DNA from: Ornithinimicrobium humiphilum
GTDB lineage: Bacteria > Actinomycetota > Actinomycetes > Actinomycetales > Dermatophilaceae
Direction of reading: 5' to 3'
NCBI RefSeq assembly: GCF_006716885.1
Contig: NZ_VFPU01000001.1
Location: 2,356,001 to 2,420,000 of the forward strand
Length of the DNA stretch: 64,000 nt
This document shows, piece after piece, positions 34,190 through 42,211 of this stretch. Under the pieces are notes generated by a model that saw nothing but the letters and a program-made list of their open reading frames with translations, was not told where the DNA came from and searched no databases. The position numbers were made by a program, and so were the translations under genes. How positions within the stretch are numbered: the first letter of the stretch is position 1; each line of letters opens with the position of its first letter.

Positions 34190-35686
34190 TCAGACGGCGG
34201 CGAGCCGCACGGCCGGCAGGGCCTCCTGGAGGTACTGCAGGGCGTGCACCGCGCGCCACCCGGAGGTGTAGCGCTTGATGAGCTCCTTGGCGCCGGCGAG
34301 GTCCTGGCCGAGGGTGACGAGGATGTCCTCGACGTAGCCGTCCTTGCGGTGCTGGCCCAGGCCGATGTTGGCCATCAGGCCGTTGCACAGGCACTTGCGG
34401 CCGACGGTGTCCTCGACGTCGCCGCCCTTCTTGACGTACATGTGCACGGGCTCGGCGGCGCAGCGGTAGCCGATCTCGCCGTCCTCGCGCTCGAAGGGCT
34501 GGCGCAGGTAGGACAGGTCGCACAGCCGCGGGCGGGCCTCGTAGACCTCGGTCTGGCTGGCGCTGCCCTCGAGCGTCGCCACCTTGAAGGGGAAGCCCGT
34601 CGGGCTGGCGCGGGGGTCGTTGCGCACGGTGAGCTCGTCGCTGCGCAGCTGGTCGAGCAGCTGGGCGCGGGTCTCGTCGGCCAGGCCGGAGTCGAGGGAG
34701 AGCGCGAAGAGCGTGCCGACCTGCACGCCGACGGCGCCGGCGCCCAGCGCCTCGGCGACCAGCTCGGGAGTGCCGTAGGCGCCCGCCATCCAGAACGGCA
34801 GGCCGAGGGCCGCCATCTTGGCCAGGTCGGCCTCGTCACGGCTGCTGTAGACCGGCTCGCCGTGCTCGTCGAGCTGGAGCTTGCCGCGCGGGGGCGCGGA
34901 GTGGCCACCGGCCGGCGGGCGCTCGACGACGAAGCCGTCGGGGCGGATCTGCGGGTCACGGTGCAGGTAGGACGCGAGCTGGTCGACCGAGACGATCGCC
35001 AGGAAGTCGGGGCGCTCCACCGCGGGCAGGTCCTGGCCGAGCAGGTCGACCGGGTCGACGGAGATGGTCCGCTTGATGCGACCGCCCAGGACGTCGGCGG
35101 AGATGCTGCCGGTCTCACCCGCTGCGAGCGAGCGCAGCAGCTGGGGGATCTCGCGCGGGATGCCCGCGCCCATGAGGACGTAGTCGACGCCCGCGAGCAT
35201 CGCGCCGAAGAGCGCGGTCGGGGTCGCCATCTGGACCTTCTCGAGGCAGTTGATGCCGACGACGGCGTCCGGGCCGAGGCCCTCCTTGGCGAGCCAGACC
35301 TCGGCGAAGTTGGCGACGACCGCCAGCTCCTGCCCCGCACGGGCGGTCTGCAGGGTCAGCTTGGGGATCGGCTTGTAGGGCATCGCGGGGGCCTTGCCAC
35401 CCTCGATGAAGTACTTCTCCAGCACCCGCTCGGCCATCGCCCGGCTCGGGAAGGCGGCCAGCGCCCGGCGGTAGTGCCCGCCCGGGTCGCCGTTCTGGAG
35501 GACCCGCGAGAGGACGGCGTCCATGGCGGTGCCCGAGACCACGCCGAGGTGGCCGGCCTTGGCCACCTCGCGGGCGAGCCTCCATCCGGAGACGGCCACC
35601 CCCATGCCGCCCTGGATGACGACGGGGCGGGGGCGCTCTCGGCGCGGGGTGGGAACGGGGTGGAGCTCGGTGTGCGCAACGGCCAT
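34190..35686 (-). CDS. nitronate monooxygenase / PfaD-like flavoenzyme
   Basis: A 498-residue FMN-dependent TIM barrel. VVIQGGMGVAVSGWRLA at the N-terminus and GAGIPREIPQLL and GAGAVGVQVGTLFA in the barrel are shared by 2-nitropropane dioxygenase and the PfaD enoyl reductases of polyunsaturated fatty-acid synthesis. The C-terminal cysteine-containing extension (RKCLCNGLMANIGLGQHR) is typical of the PfaD-like subgroup. Twin perfect palindromes sit 25 bp upstream. Substrate uncertain: nitronate detoxification or lipid reduction. Confidence 0.85.
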   Translation of the reverse strand: MAVAHTELHPVPTPRRERPRPVVIQGGMGVAVSGWRLAREVAKAGHLGVVSGTAMDAVLSRVLQNGDPGGHYRRALAAFPSRAMAERVLEKYFIEGGKAPAMPYKPIPKLTLQTARAGQELAVVANFAEVWLAKEGLGPDAVVGINCLEKVQMATPTALFGAMLAGVDYVLMGAGIPREIPQLLRSLAAGETGSISADVLGGRIKRTISVDPVDLLGQDLPAVERPDFLAIVSVDQLASYLHRDPQIRPDGFVVERPPAGGHSAPPRGKLQLDEHGEPVYSSRDEADLAKMAALGLPFWMAGAYGTPELVAEALGAGAVGVQVGTLFALSLDSGLADETRAQLLDQLRSDELTVRNDPRASPTGFPFKVATLEGSASQTEVYEARPRLCDLSYLRQPFEREDGEIGYRCAAEPVHMYVKKGGDVEDTVGRKCLCNGLMANIGLGQHRKDGYVEDILVTLGQDLAGAKELIKRYTSGWRAVHALQYLQEALPAVRLAAV

Positions 35687-35710
35687 GCTTGAGAAACTTC
35701 CGGATCGGGG

Positions 35711-35760
35711 AACCTACGTAACCGTAGGTTTCGGTCGCGTAACTTACGGTAGCGTAAGTT
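35711..35760 (-). promoter_or_regulatory. twin palindromic operators (TetR-type) upstream of the nitronate monooxygenase gene
   Basis: Two perfect 20-bp palindromes: arms AACCTACG/CGTAGGTT at 35711-35730 and AACTTACG/CGTAAGTT at 35741-35760, each with a 4-nt centre. They are offset by exactly 30 bp, about three helical turns, so two repressor dimers could bind the same face. No cognate regulator gene is adjacent. Confidence 0.75.
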
Positions 35761-35853
35761 CGCTGCCCCGTCCTCCTCTCCGGATCCGCCCTCGCGAAGC
35801 TCGGATCGAAGCCGTCCGCTGAGCAGCGACGCATCCCCCGGCGTACACTGGTT

Positions 35854-35875
35854 GTTCACCCGGAGTTCACCTAGG
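35854..35875 (+). promoter_or_regulatory. PHO-box-like tandem repeat overlapping the leader of the ArsC-like gene
   Basis: GTTCACC at 35854 and again at 35865, an 11-bp period with CGGA and TAGG completing the units, closely matching PhoP-box organisation. It lies just downstream of a TACACT -10 (35844-35849) and runs up to the ribosome-binding site, a position suited to repression. Confidence 0.6.
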
Positions 35876-35885
35876 GAGGCCGGCG

Positions 35886-36563
35886 ATGGAGCTGCGGAGC
35901 GCGATGTACGACCGAGCGGTGGCGCGGGTGCAGGACGAGCTGACCGAGCGCTTCCGGGACGGCTTCTCCCCCGCCGAGGTGGCTGCAGTGATCGCCCGGG
36001 GTCGCGAGATGCTCGAGAAGTCTGGCCGGCACGCGCCCTTCGTCCCGGCCCTGCTCGACCGCTGGGCCCGCGACGAGCTGCTCTCGACGGCCCGCCGCGA
36101 GGGGCGCCCGCTGTCGCCGCTGCCCAAGATCCTCTTCGTCTGCGAGCGCAACGAGGGACGCTCCCAGGTCGCGGCCGCGCTGGCCGAGCACCTCTCGGGC
36201 GGCCGCGTGCTCGCCCGCTCCGCCGGCATCCACCCCACCGGCCGTCTCAACCCGCACGCCAGCACCGTCCTGGCCGAGCGCGGCATCGAGCTGCGCAACC
36301 CCCTGCCCTCGGAGGTCCAGGCCGACGCCCTCGACGCCGCCGACGTGCTCGTGCTCATCGGCTGCTCGTCGTGCGACCTGGAGGGCCGGCGCACGGTGCG
36401 GTGGGACGTCGACGACCCCTACGCCGCGGAGCTGCCGGAGGCGCGGCGCATCGCCGACGAGGTCGAGGTCCGGGTGCGAGCGCTGCTGGACGAGCTGGGC
36501 GTGCCGGTCGTGGAGGGTGAGCAGGCCGAGCGCGAGCTGGCGGAGGCCGACGTCGCCCGCTGA
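35886..36563 (+). CDS. LMW-phosphatase/ArsC-like protein with N-terminal helical domain
   Basis: 225 residues. An N-terminal helical domain (about 1-80; SAMYDRAVARVQDELTERF) resembles the one on the arsC at 2625. The LMW-PTP domain that follows has the loop C-ERNEG-R-S (CX5R intact). The MGCGD-C stretch of arsenate reductases is here LIGCSSCDLEG, keeping two cysteines. It is separate from the ars cluster and preceded by GGGAGG. It may be a housekeeping arsenate reductase or a protein phosphatase. The PHO-box-like leader suggests a link to phosphate status. Confidence 0.83.
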   Translation: MELRSAMYDRAVARVQDELTERFRDGFSPAEVAAVIARGREMLEKSGRHAPFVPALLDRWARDELLSTARREGRPLSPLPKILFVCERNEGRSQVAAALAEHLSGGRVLARSAGIHPTGRLNPHASTVLAERGIELRNPLPSEVQADALDAADVLVLIGCSSCDLEGRRTVRWDVDDPYAAELPEARRIADEVEVRVRALLDELGVPVVEGEQAERELAEADVAR

Positions 36564-36578
36564 GCGGCGCACCTCATC

Positions 36579-36648
36579 GCCTGGGCAAGGTCCTGCCGGT
36601 CAGGCGCCGTTCTGGACGACGCCTGGTCGGCGCAACCTTGCCTCAGGC
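36579..36648. terminator. large nested inverted repeat between convergent genes
   Basis: Outer arms 36579-36591 and 36635-36648 (GGCAAGGT / ACCTTGCC core) enclose an inner CAGGCG/CGCCTG hairpin (36601-36606 with 36620-36625). It spans the convergence of the ArsC-like and HAD genes and touches the HAD stop codon, consistent with a bidirectional terminator. Confidence 0.6.
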
Positions 36649-37311
36649 GGTGACCGGGGCCAGCGAGACCCGGACGCCGTCGGCCGTGAGGGAGAACTGG
36701 ACGGCCGAGAGGTCGGTGACGACGTGGTCGGCCAGCGGTGCCAGCTCGTCGGCCGAACTGGTCGTCGTGACCGCGAGCGTCGCGGCGCCGGCCGCCCGGC
36801 CGGAACGCAGGCCCGCCGGAGCGTCCTCGACGACGAGGCAGCGCACAGGGTCGACGCCGAGCCGCTCGGCGCCGAGCAGGTAGGGCTGCGGGTCGGGCTT
36901 GCCGCGGGTGAAGTCCTCGGCGGTCAGCAGCACGGCGGGCGGACGCAGCCCCGCGGCCGTGAGGCGCAGGCGGGCGAGCTCGCGGGTGGCGGACGTGACC
37001 ATGGCGGCCCGCTCCCCCACGGCCTCCAGCGCCTGCGCCGCTCCGGGCAGGGCGACGACCCCCTCCAGGTCCTGCAGCTCCCGCGCGTCGATGTCGGCGG
37101 TCGCCAGGTCGATGTCGTCCCCCGGCTCGAGGAGGGCGGTGACGATGCTGCGGCTCGGAACCCCGTGGAAGCCCTTCAGGCGCTCCACCGGGATGCCGCG
37201 GTCGAGGGCCCACGCCCGCCAGGCCCGCTCCACCACCGCGGTCGAGTCGGTGAGCGTGCCGTCGTTGTCGAAGAGGACGGCCTCGAAGGTCTCGGCGGTG
37301 ATGTCACGCAT
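36643..37311 (-). CDS. HAD-superfamily phosphatase (beta-phosphoglucomutase-like)
   Basis: 222 residues: motif I DNDGTLTD (the first Asp of DxDxT is nucleophile and the third residue is Asp), motif II Ser/Thr in MVTSAT, motif III Lys in TRGKPDPQPYLLGAERLG and motif IV VVEDAPAGLRSG. The helical cap between motifs I and II (about 15-85) places it in HAD subfamily IA, which acts on sugar phosphates such as 2-deoxyglucose-6-phosphate or glycerol-phosphates. Monocistronic. Confidence 0.9.
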   Translation of the reverse strand: MRDITAETFEAVLFDNDGTLTDSTAVVERAWRAWALDRGIPVERLKGFHGVPSRSIVTALLEPGDDIDLATADIDARELQDLEGVVALPGAAQALEAVGERAAMVTSATRELARLRLTAAGLRPPAVLLTAEDFTRGKPDPQPYLLGAERLGVDPVRCLVVEDAPAGLRSGRAAGAATLAVTTTSSADELAPLADHVVTDLSAVQFSLTADGVRVSLAPVTA

Positions 37312-37356
37312 TCGTCCAGTCTCGGACAGACGGGATGCGGCGCTGGCACCCGGGGG

Positions 37357-37857
37357 TCACGGCACGAGGTCGCTGCGGGCGGTGGACGTCATCGTCACCG
37401 TCACCCCGCCGCCGAAGGCACCCAGCACCGAGGACACCACCGGGATGCGTGCCTCGCCGCTCACCACCACCACGGCGGTGCGGCCGTCCGGGGTGCCCGT
37501 GCCAGGTGCGATCGCCCAGCCGTCGAGCCGCGACGGCAGCTCGCGCCCGGCCAGGTGCGCACCGGCCGCCTCGACCACGGTGGCGTCGGTCAGGGGCACC
37601 CCGCTGCCCACGCCCTCTCCGTAGGCGCGCTCGAGCGCAAGGGCGTCACTGGCATCGAGGGCGGCGGCGTCGGCGGCGTCGAGGACGTGGATCCGGCTGA
37701 GCTGGACCGACGTCACCGCGGCGACTCCGAGCACGAGCGCCACGCACACCGCGACCATCCCGGCCATGAGGATGCTGATCTGGCCGGAGTCGTCCGCCTC
37801 ATGGCGAAGGTGACCGCTGCCGGCAGCAACCGGGACCGAGGGGCGTTGCGCGCTCAC
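37357..37857 (-). CDS. TadG-like pilus assembly protein (Rv3654c type)
   Basis: 166 residues. One N-terminal membrane segment (SILMAGMVAVCVALVLGVAA) follows a short cytoplasmic stretch, with the family's LHVLDAADAAALDASDALA-like region (here HVLDAADAAALDA) after it. It is a TadE/G-type pseudopilin or pilus-assembly component, last gene of the tad operon. GTG 37857 overlaps the preceding stop (GTGA). Confidence 0.82.
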   Translation of the reverse strand: MSAQRPSVPVAAGSGHLRHEADDSGQISILMAGMVAVCVALVLGVAAVTSVQLSRIHVLDAADAAALDASDALALERAYGEGVGSGVPLTDATVVEAAGAHLAGRELPSRLDGWAIAPGTGTPDGRTAVVVVSGEARIPVVSSVLGAFGGGVTVTMTSTARSDLVP

Positions 37858-38297
37858 CGACCCTCCCGGAAGGCGTCGACCGCCTCGACGTGCCGCGAGG
37901 TCAGCGCGACGGACGTCGGCACCGAGCCCTGCATGAAGTCGGGGATCAGCGGCAACGGCACGACGATCTCGGACGAGACGACGACCCGGCTGCCGGACTC
38001 GAGGCAGCCGCCGTCGCAGGCGACCGACACGGTGCCCTCCCCCTTCTCGAAGCCGTGCGCGGTGAAGACCAGGTCGGCCGCCGCGACGGCCCGCCCGGCA
38101 GCAGACTCCACGTCCGGCGAGGTGACGAACGTCCGTCCCGCCTCGCGCGCCGCCGCGGACACGGCATACGCCCCGGCCTGGGCCCGGCCGAGCGTCGCCA
38201 CCAGGTAGAAGAGCGGGACGACGAGGAGCACGAGGAGGAAGGCGGTCTCGACCGTCATGGAGCCGCGTTCCGCCCACCCTGCCCGGCGTCCGTTCAC
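37854..38297 (-). CDS. TadE-like pseudopilin (second)
   Basis: 147 residues. The basic N-terminus runs into MTVETAFLLVLLVVPLFYLV, the E-containing hydrophobic motif of TadE/TadF minor pilins, and a soluble domain with two cysteines (CDGGC) follows. GTG 38297 overlaps the upstream stop; the internal ATG at the TadE motif is an alternative start. Confidence 0.82.
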   Translation of the reverse strand: MNGRRAGWAERGSMTVETAFLLVLLVVPLFYLVATLGRAQAGAYAVSAAAREAGRTFVTSPDVESAAGRAVAAADLVFTAHGFEKGEGTVSVACDGGCLESGSRVVVSSEIVVPLPLIPDFMQGSVPTSVALTSRHVEAVDAFREGR

Positions 38298-38689
38298 TGG
38301 CCCTCCGCGTAGGCGTGGCCGGTGACGACCATCGCGTCGGCCGGGCCGAACGGCCCGAACACCGGCATGGGCAAGGTGGCCGTGACCTCGACGACCTCGA
38401 CTCCGGCGACCGTGGTGCGGGTCGCGGTGACGTCCACCCCCGAGGCGGCGGGGATGCTGCGTCCCAGCAGCTCCCGCGCCCGGGCGGCACCCTCGGCGGG
38501 CGAGGAGTCGGCCCGGGCCCCGTGGCGAGCGCCCTCGACGACATGGGCCGTGGCGGTGTTGTGCAGGTGCAGCGCGAGCGCGAGCTGGGCGGCGGCCAGC
38601 AGCACCAGGCTGACGAGACCGGCGAGCATGGCGAACTCCGAGACCGCCGCCCCGCGGTCCCGCTCGCCGAGCCACCGGTCCCGGGTCAC
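38294..38689 (-). CDS. TadE-like pseudopilin (first)
   Basis: 131 residues. A short basic leader (RDRWLGERDRGAAVSEFA) precedes a hydrophobic helix with the conserved Glu, the TadE pattern. It is processed or membrane-anchored with the Flp pilin. GTG 38689 overlaps the Flp-like gene stop (GTGA). Confidence 0.83.
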   Translation of the reverse strand: MTRDRWLGERDRGAAVSEFAMLAGLVSLVLLAAAQLALALHLHNTATAHVVEGARHGARADSSPAEGAARARELLGRSIPAASGVDVTATRTTVAGVEVVEVTATLPMPVFGPFGPADAMVVTGHAYAEGQ

Positions 38690-38907
38690 CCGCCGACGCT
38701 GGAGACGGCGGTGGTGAACAGCCCCGTCAGCAGCGGCTCGGCGACGAGCCACAGCGCGGCGACGAGGCCGGCAGTCATGATCGTGATCAGGACCCACCCG
38801 GGCACGTCGCCGCGCTCGGGCTCGGAGGCCCACTGGCGCAGCCGCTGGGGCAGCTCGCGCAGGGGGGCGGTGGATCTGATGGTCGGGGTGGTGGTGGAGC
38901 GACGCAT
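38686..38907 (-). CDS. Flp-type small pilin candidate
   Basis: 73 residues. A polar N-terminal half is followed by a single hydrophobic segment (WVLITIMTAGLVAALWLVAE) and a short Gly-rich tail, the size and shape of actinobacterial Flp/TadA-locus major pilins. It sits where the pilin gene is expected, between tadC and the TadE genes. The cleavage site is not obvious and no prepilin peptidase is encoded nearby. Confidence 0.75.
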   Translation of the reverse strand: MRRSTTTPTIRSTAPLRELPQRLRQWASEPERGDVPGWVLITIMTAGLVAALWLVAEPLLTGLFTTAVSSVGG

Positions 38908-38997
38908 GGGTCTTCCTTCGTCCGGGGCGACGGGGCCGCCTGCTTCGGGTTGTCCGGGTGCCTCCTGGCCCGCCGCGTCCGGGGCGGGCCAGGGACG

Positions 38998-39930
38998 TCA
39001 GAGGGCGATCCGCAGCATGGTCACCCCCGGGTAGACGGCGAAGAGGACGGTGACGGGGAGGACGAGGAAGACGACCGGGACCATCATCGTGATCTCGCGC
39101 TTCCCGCCCTCCTCGATGAGCGCCTGGCGGGCCGCCTCACGGGCGTCGGCCGCCTGCGCGCGCAGCACCTCGCCCAACGGGGTCCCGCGCTGGATGGCGA
39201 CGACCAGGCCGTCGACGAAGCGGACGATCGGGCCCAGCCCCGTGCGTTGCCGCAGGGCCTGCAGCGCCTCGGGCAGGCTGGCGCCGGTGCGGGCCTCGGC
39301 CAGGCACAGCTGGAGCTCGCCGGCCAGCTCTCCCGAGGAGAGCCGGGCCACCCGCTCCAGGGCCTGGACGGTCCCCTCGCCCGCCGTCACCGACAGCGCC
39401 AGCAGCTCGGCGATCGCGGGGAACTCCGCCAGGATCAACCGCTCCCGCCGGGCGGCCGCCCGGCTCAGCAGGTGGTCGCGCAGCACCGCGCCCCCGAGGA
39501 AGGCGCAGCCGACGAGGACGGCGAGCGCAACGACGCTGGCGCCGCGGGTCCACCACAGGATCGAGCCCAGCCCGGCGGCAGCGGCGGCCGCGGCCAGGCC
39601 CCAGACGACCTGCTGCACCCGGAAGCCCTCGACGTCGGGCGCCAGTCCGGCTCGCTGCAGGCGCGAGCGGACCGACTCCCGCCCGCCCAGCACGCCGTCC
39701 AGGGCTGTGGCACCTCGTCGGGCGAGCGGGGAGAGCAGGTCGGCGAGGCCCCAGGTCCGTCGGTCGTCCAGCCGCAGCAGGCGGGACCGGGTCGGCGGCC
39801 GGTCGAGGTAGGGCTCGATCCGGGCCACGAGGTCGATGCGCCGGGTCAGCGGGAGCCCGGCATGGACCAGGAGAAGACCGACGCCGAGCACCAGCCCGAG
39901 CGCGGCTCCCCACCACTGCGCGAGGGTCAT
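38998..39930 (-). CDS. tadC: TadC-like type II secretion F family protein
   Basis: A 310-residue inner-membrane platform protein. Hydrophobic N-terminal segments, a T2SF domain (about 160-290; FPAIAELLALSVTAGEGTVQALERVA) and a C-terminal membrane pair. It pairs with TadB to form the pilus assembly platform. ATG 39930 overlaps the tadB stop (ATGA). Confidence 0.87.
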   Translation of the reverse strand: MTLAQWWGAALGLVLGVGLLLVHAGLPLTRRIDLVARIEPYLDRPPTRSRLLRLDDRRTWGLADLLSPLARRGATALDGVLGGRESVRSRLQRAGLAPDVEGFRVQQVVWGLAAAAAAAGLGSILWWTRGASVVALAVLVGCAFLGGAVLRDHLLSRAAARRERLILAEFPAIAELLALSVTAGEGTVQALERVARLSSGELAGELQLCLAEARTGASLPEALQALRQRTGLGPIVRFVDGLVVAIQRGTPLGEVLRAQAADAREAARQALIEEGGKREITMMVPVVFLVLPVTVLFAVYPGVTMLRIAL

Positions 39931-40790
39931 CGCAGCACCCGCTGCTCGGCGGGCAGCCGGCCGATGGTGATCATCAGCCGGTAGGCGAGGACGCTCGCCC
40001 CCGCACCGGCAGCCAGGACCATGGCACCGCCCGGCGTGCCGTAGGCCTCCAGGGTGGACCCCCGAGATGCCAGCAGCAGGAGCACCGCCCAGGGCGCGGC
40101 CATGGCGAGACGGGCGGCGTTGACGGTCCACGACTGCCGCGCCTCGAGCTCGGCCCGGGCGCGGGCGTCTTCTCGCAGGAAGGACGACAGCGCCCTCAGC
40201 ACCGAGCCGAGGTCGGTGCCGCCGACGTCGCGCGCGAGACGCAGGGCCTCCACGAGGCGGTCCGCGACGGGATCGGCGAGGCGCTCCTTGAGCAGGTCGA
40301 GGGACTCCGAGAACCTCCCCGTCGCCCGGTAGTCGTGGGTGAACTCGACGAACTGCGGTCGCAGCTCCTCCGGGCCGCGCTCGCCCAGCTGGACGAGCGC
40401 CTCGGGCAGCGCCAGCCCGGCACGCACCGCGGAGTGGACGTGGTCGACGGCATCGGGCCACACGTCCCGCAGGCGGGTCCGGCGGGACCTGGCCCTCGCC
40501 CGGACCACCGCGAAGGGCGTCCACACGGCGATGCCGGCGAAGCACAGCGCGACGGTGACCACCCCGGTCAGCACCTGGAGCAGCAGGAGGGCGACGGCGC
40601 CGAGCACGAGCGCGAAGGCGACGAACGTCCACGGGCCGAGCCCGCGGATCCCGGCCAGCACGATCTCGTCGCCCAGCCGCTCGACCCGGCTCCGCCCCGG
40701 CCGGGGCGGAGCCGCCTCCCGTGGCCACCAGGACCACCAGATGCAGGCCAGGCCGAGACCCAGCAGCAAGCCCCAGGCCGCTCCGGCCAT
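39927..40790 (-). CDS. tadB: TadB-like type II secretion F family protein
   Basis: 287 residues with N-terminal membrane helices and a T2SF domain (VWPDAVDHVHSAVRAGLALPEALVQLG), plus a C-terminal membrane segment. It is the partner of TadC in the pilus platform. ATG 40790 is embedded in the tadA stop (TGATG); a GTG one codon earlier would give a GTGA overlap. Confidence 0.87.
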   Translation of the reverse strand: MAGAAWGLLLGLGLACIWWSWWPREAAPPRPGRSRVERLGDEIVLAGIRGLGPWTFVAFALVLGAVALLLLQVLTGVVTVALCFAGIAVWTPFAVVRARARSRRTRLRDVWPDAVDHVHSAVRAGLALPEALVQLGERGPEELRPQFVEFTHDYRATGRFSESLDLLKERLADPVADRLVEALRLARDVGGTDLGSVLRALSSFLREDARARAELEARQSWTVNAARLAMAAPWAVLLLLASRGSTLEAYGTPGGAMVLAAGAGASVLAYRLMITIGRLPAEQRVLR

Positions 40791-42019
40791 CACGCCGACC
40801 CGAGGAGGGCACGCAGGTCGTAGCCCGCACGGACGAAGCGTTCCTCGTGGGGCGGGTAGCCCTCGGCCCGCACGAGCCGGCCGTCGCGCCGCACGAACAG
40901 GTCCGCGATCTCCACCACCTCGCCCTCCACGCGCCCGGGCAGTGCCACGATCTCCCGCACCCGGCGCTGGCCGTCGGGCTCGAGACCGAGGTGGACGACC
41001 AGGTCGACGGACGCGGCGACCGTCGGCACGACGAAGCTGGAGGAGACGTTGGGCCCCGCCAGCAGCGGCAGGGTGCACATCTTGGTGACGGCCTCGCGAG
41101 CGCTGTTGGCGTGGACCGTCGCCATGCCGGGCAGCCCGCTGTTGAGGGCGATGAGCAGGTCGAGGCTCTCCTCCTGCCGCACCTCGCCGACGATGATGCG
41201 CCCCGGTCGCATCCGCAACGCCTCCTTGACCAACCGGCGCAGCGGGATCTCGCCCGTCCCCTCGAGGGAGGGCTGACGGCACTGCATCGACGCGACGTCG
41301 CGCAGGTTGACCTTCAGCTCGAAGACCTCCTCGCAGGTCACGACGCGCTCGTGCGGCGGGATCGCGGCCGCCAGGCAGTTCAGCAGCGTCGTCTTGCCCG
41401 CCTGCGTGCCGCCCGCGACGAGGACGTTGAGCCCCGCGACCACGGCCGCCTCCAGGAAGCGGGCGGCGTGCTCGGTCAGGCTGCCCAGGCGCACCAGGTC
41501 GGAGAGGTCGTCGGCCGCCACGACGAACTTGCGGATGTTGACGGCCCAGTGGCGCCGCGTGATGTCAGGGATGGTCACGTGCAGACGGCTGCCGTCCGGC
41601 AGCGCCGCGTCGACGAAGGGGCTGCTGAGGTCCACCCGGCGACCGGAGCTGCGCAGCATGCGCTCGACCAGGTCGTGGACCTGCTGCTCGGTGAGGAAGG
41701 TCGGTGTCAGCTCGGACCGGCCGTGCCGGGCGACGAACACCTTGCTGGGCTCGTTGATCCAGATCTCCTCGACCGTGGGGTCGTCGAGATAGGCCTGCAG
41801 GGGGCCGAAGCCGGCGACCGCCTCGACGAGCAGCCGCTGCGCCTCGCCGCGGTCGGTCAGCGGCACCAGGCCACCGATCAGCGCCCGGTCGTCGTAGTCG
41901 TCGAGCACCTCGCCGATGAGGGAGCGGACCTCCACCTCGTCGCGGGCGGGGTCCAGGCGTCGGCGGCGGATGAGCTCGCGCACGTCGTCCTCGAGCAGCT
42001 GCAAGGCCGGTCCCTGCAT
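40790..42019 (-). CDS. tadA: TadA/CpaF-type pilus assembly ATPase
   Basis: A 409-residue secretion ATPase of the GspE/VirB11 class: N-terminal domain (about 1-130), Walker A AGGTQAGKTTLLN, Asp box EVFELKVN, Walker B PGRIIVGEVRQEESLD and His box TVHANSAREA. It drives assembly of the Flp pilus. ATG 42019 is preceded by GGGAGGGACG and chosen over a start 22 codons upstream. It is the first gene of the tad operon; no tadZ/cpaE lies upstream, where a divergent FtsK-like gene stands instead. Confidence 0.92.
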   Translation of the reverse strand: MQGPALQLLEDDVRELIRRRRLDPARDEVEVRSLIGEVLDDYDDRALIGGLVPLTDRGEAQRLLVEAVAGFGPLQAYLDDPTVEEIWINEPSKVFVARHGRSELTPTFLTEQQVHDLVERMLRSSGRRVDLSSPFVDAALPDGSRLHVTIPDITRRHWAVNIRKFVVAADDLSDLVRLGSLTEHAARFLEAAVVAGLNVLVAGGTQAGKTTLLNCLAAAIPPHERVVTCEEVFELKVNLRDVASMQCRQPSLEGTGEIPLRRLVKEALRMRPGRIIVGEVRQEESLDLLIALNSGLPGMATVHANSAREAVTKMCTLPLLAGPNVSSSFVVPTVAASVDLVVHLGLEPDGQRRVREIVALPGRVEGEVVEIADLFVRRDGRLVRAEGYPPHEERFVRAGYDLRALLGSA

Positions 42020-42105
42020 CGCGGCGTCCCTCCCCTCGTGCGACCGGACCGCCCCGACGGCCCCGGGTCCGCACCATGTGACCAACCGGGATCTGCAGAG
42101 TAAAG

Positions 42106-42160
42106 GGACTTTGCCAAGTCCTTACCGAACCCGAACCGAACCTGTGGACGACCGGTCCAC
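42106..42160. promoter_or_regulatory. divergent tad/FtsK-like promoter region with palindromes
   Basis: GGACTT-TGCC-AAGTCC at 42106-42121 and GTGGAC-GACCG-GTCCAC at 42144-42160 (with a further GTGGAC half at 42164) lie in the gap between tadA and the FHA/FtsK gene. They may be operators coordinating both directions. Confidence 0.4.
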
Positions 42161-42211
42161 CTGTGGACGACGAGCCCGGGCGGGGTGCCCGTCCGGACCA
42201 CGATGGCGTCC

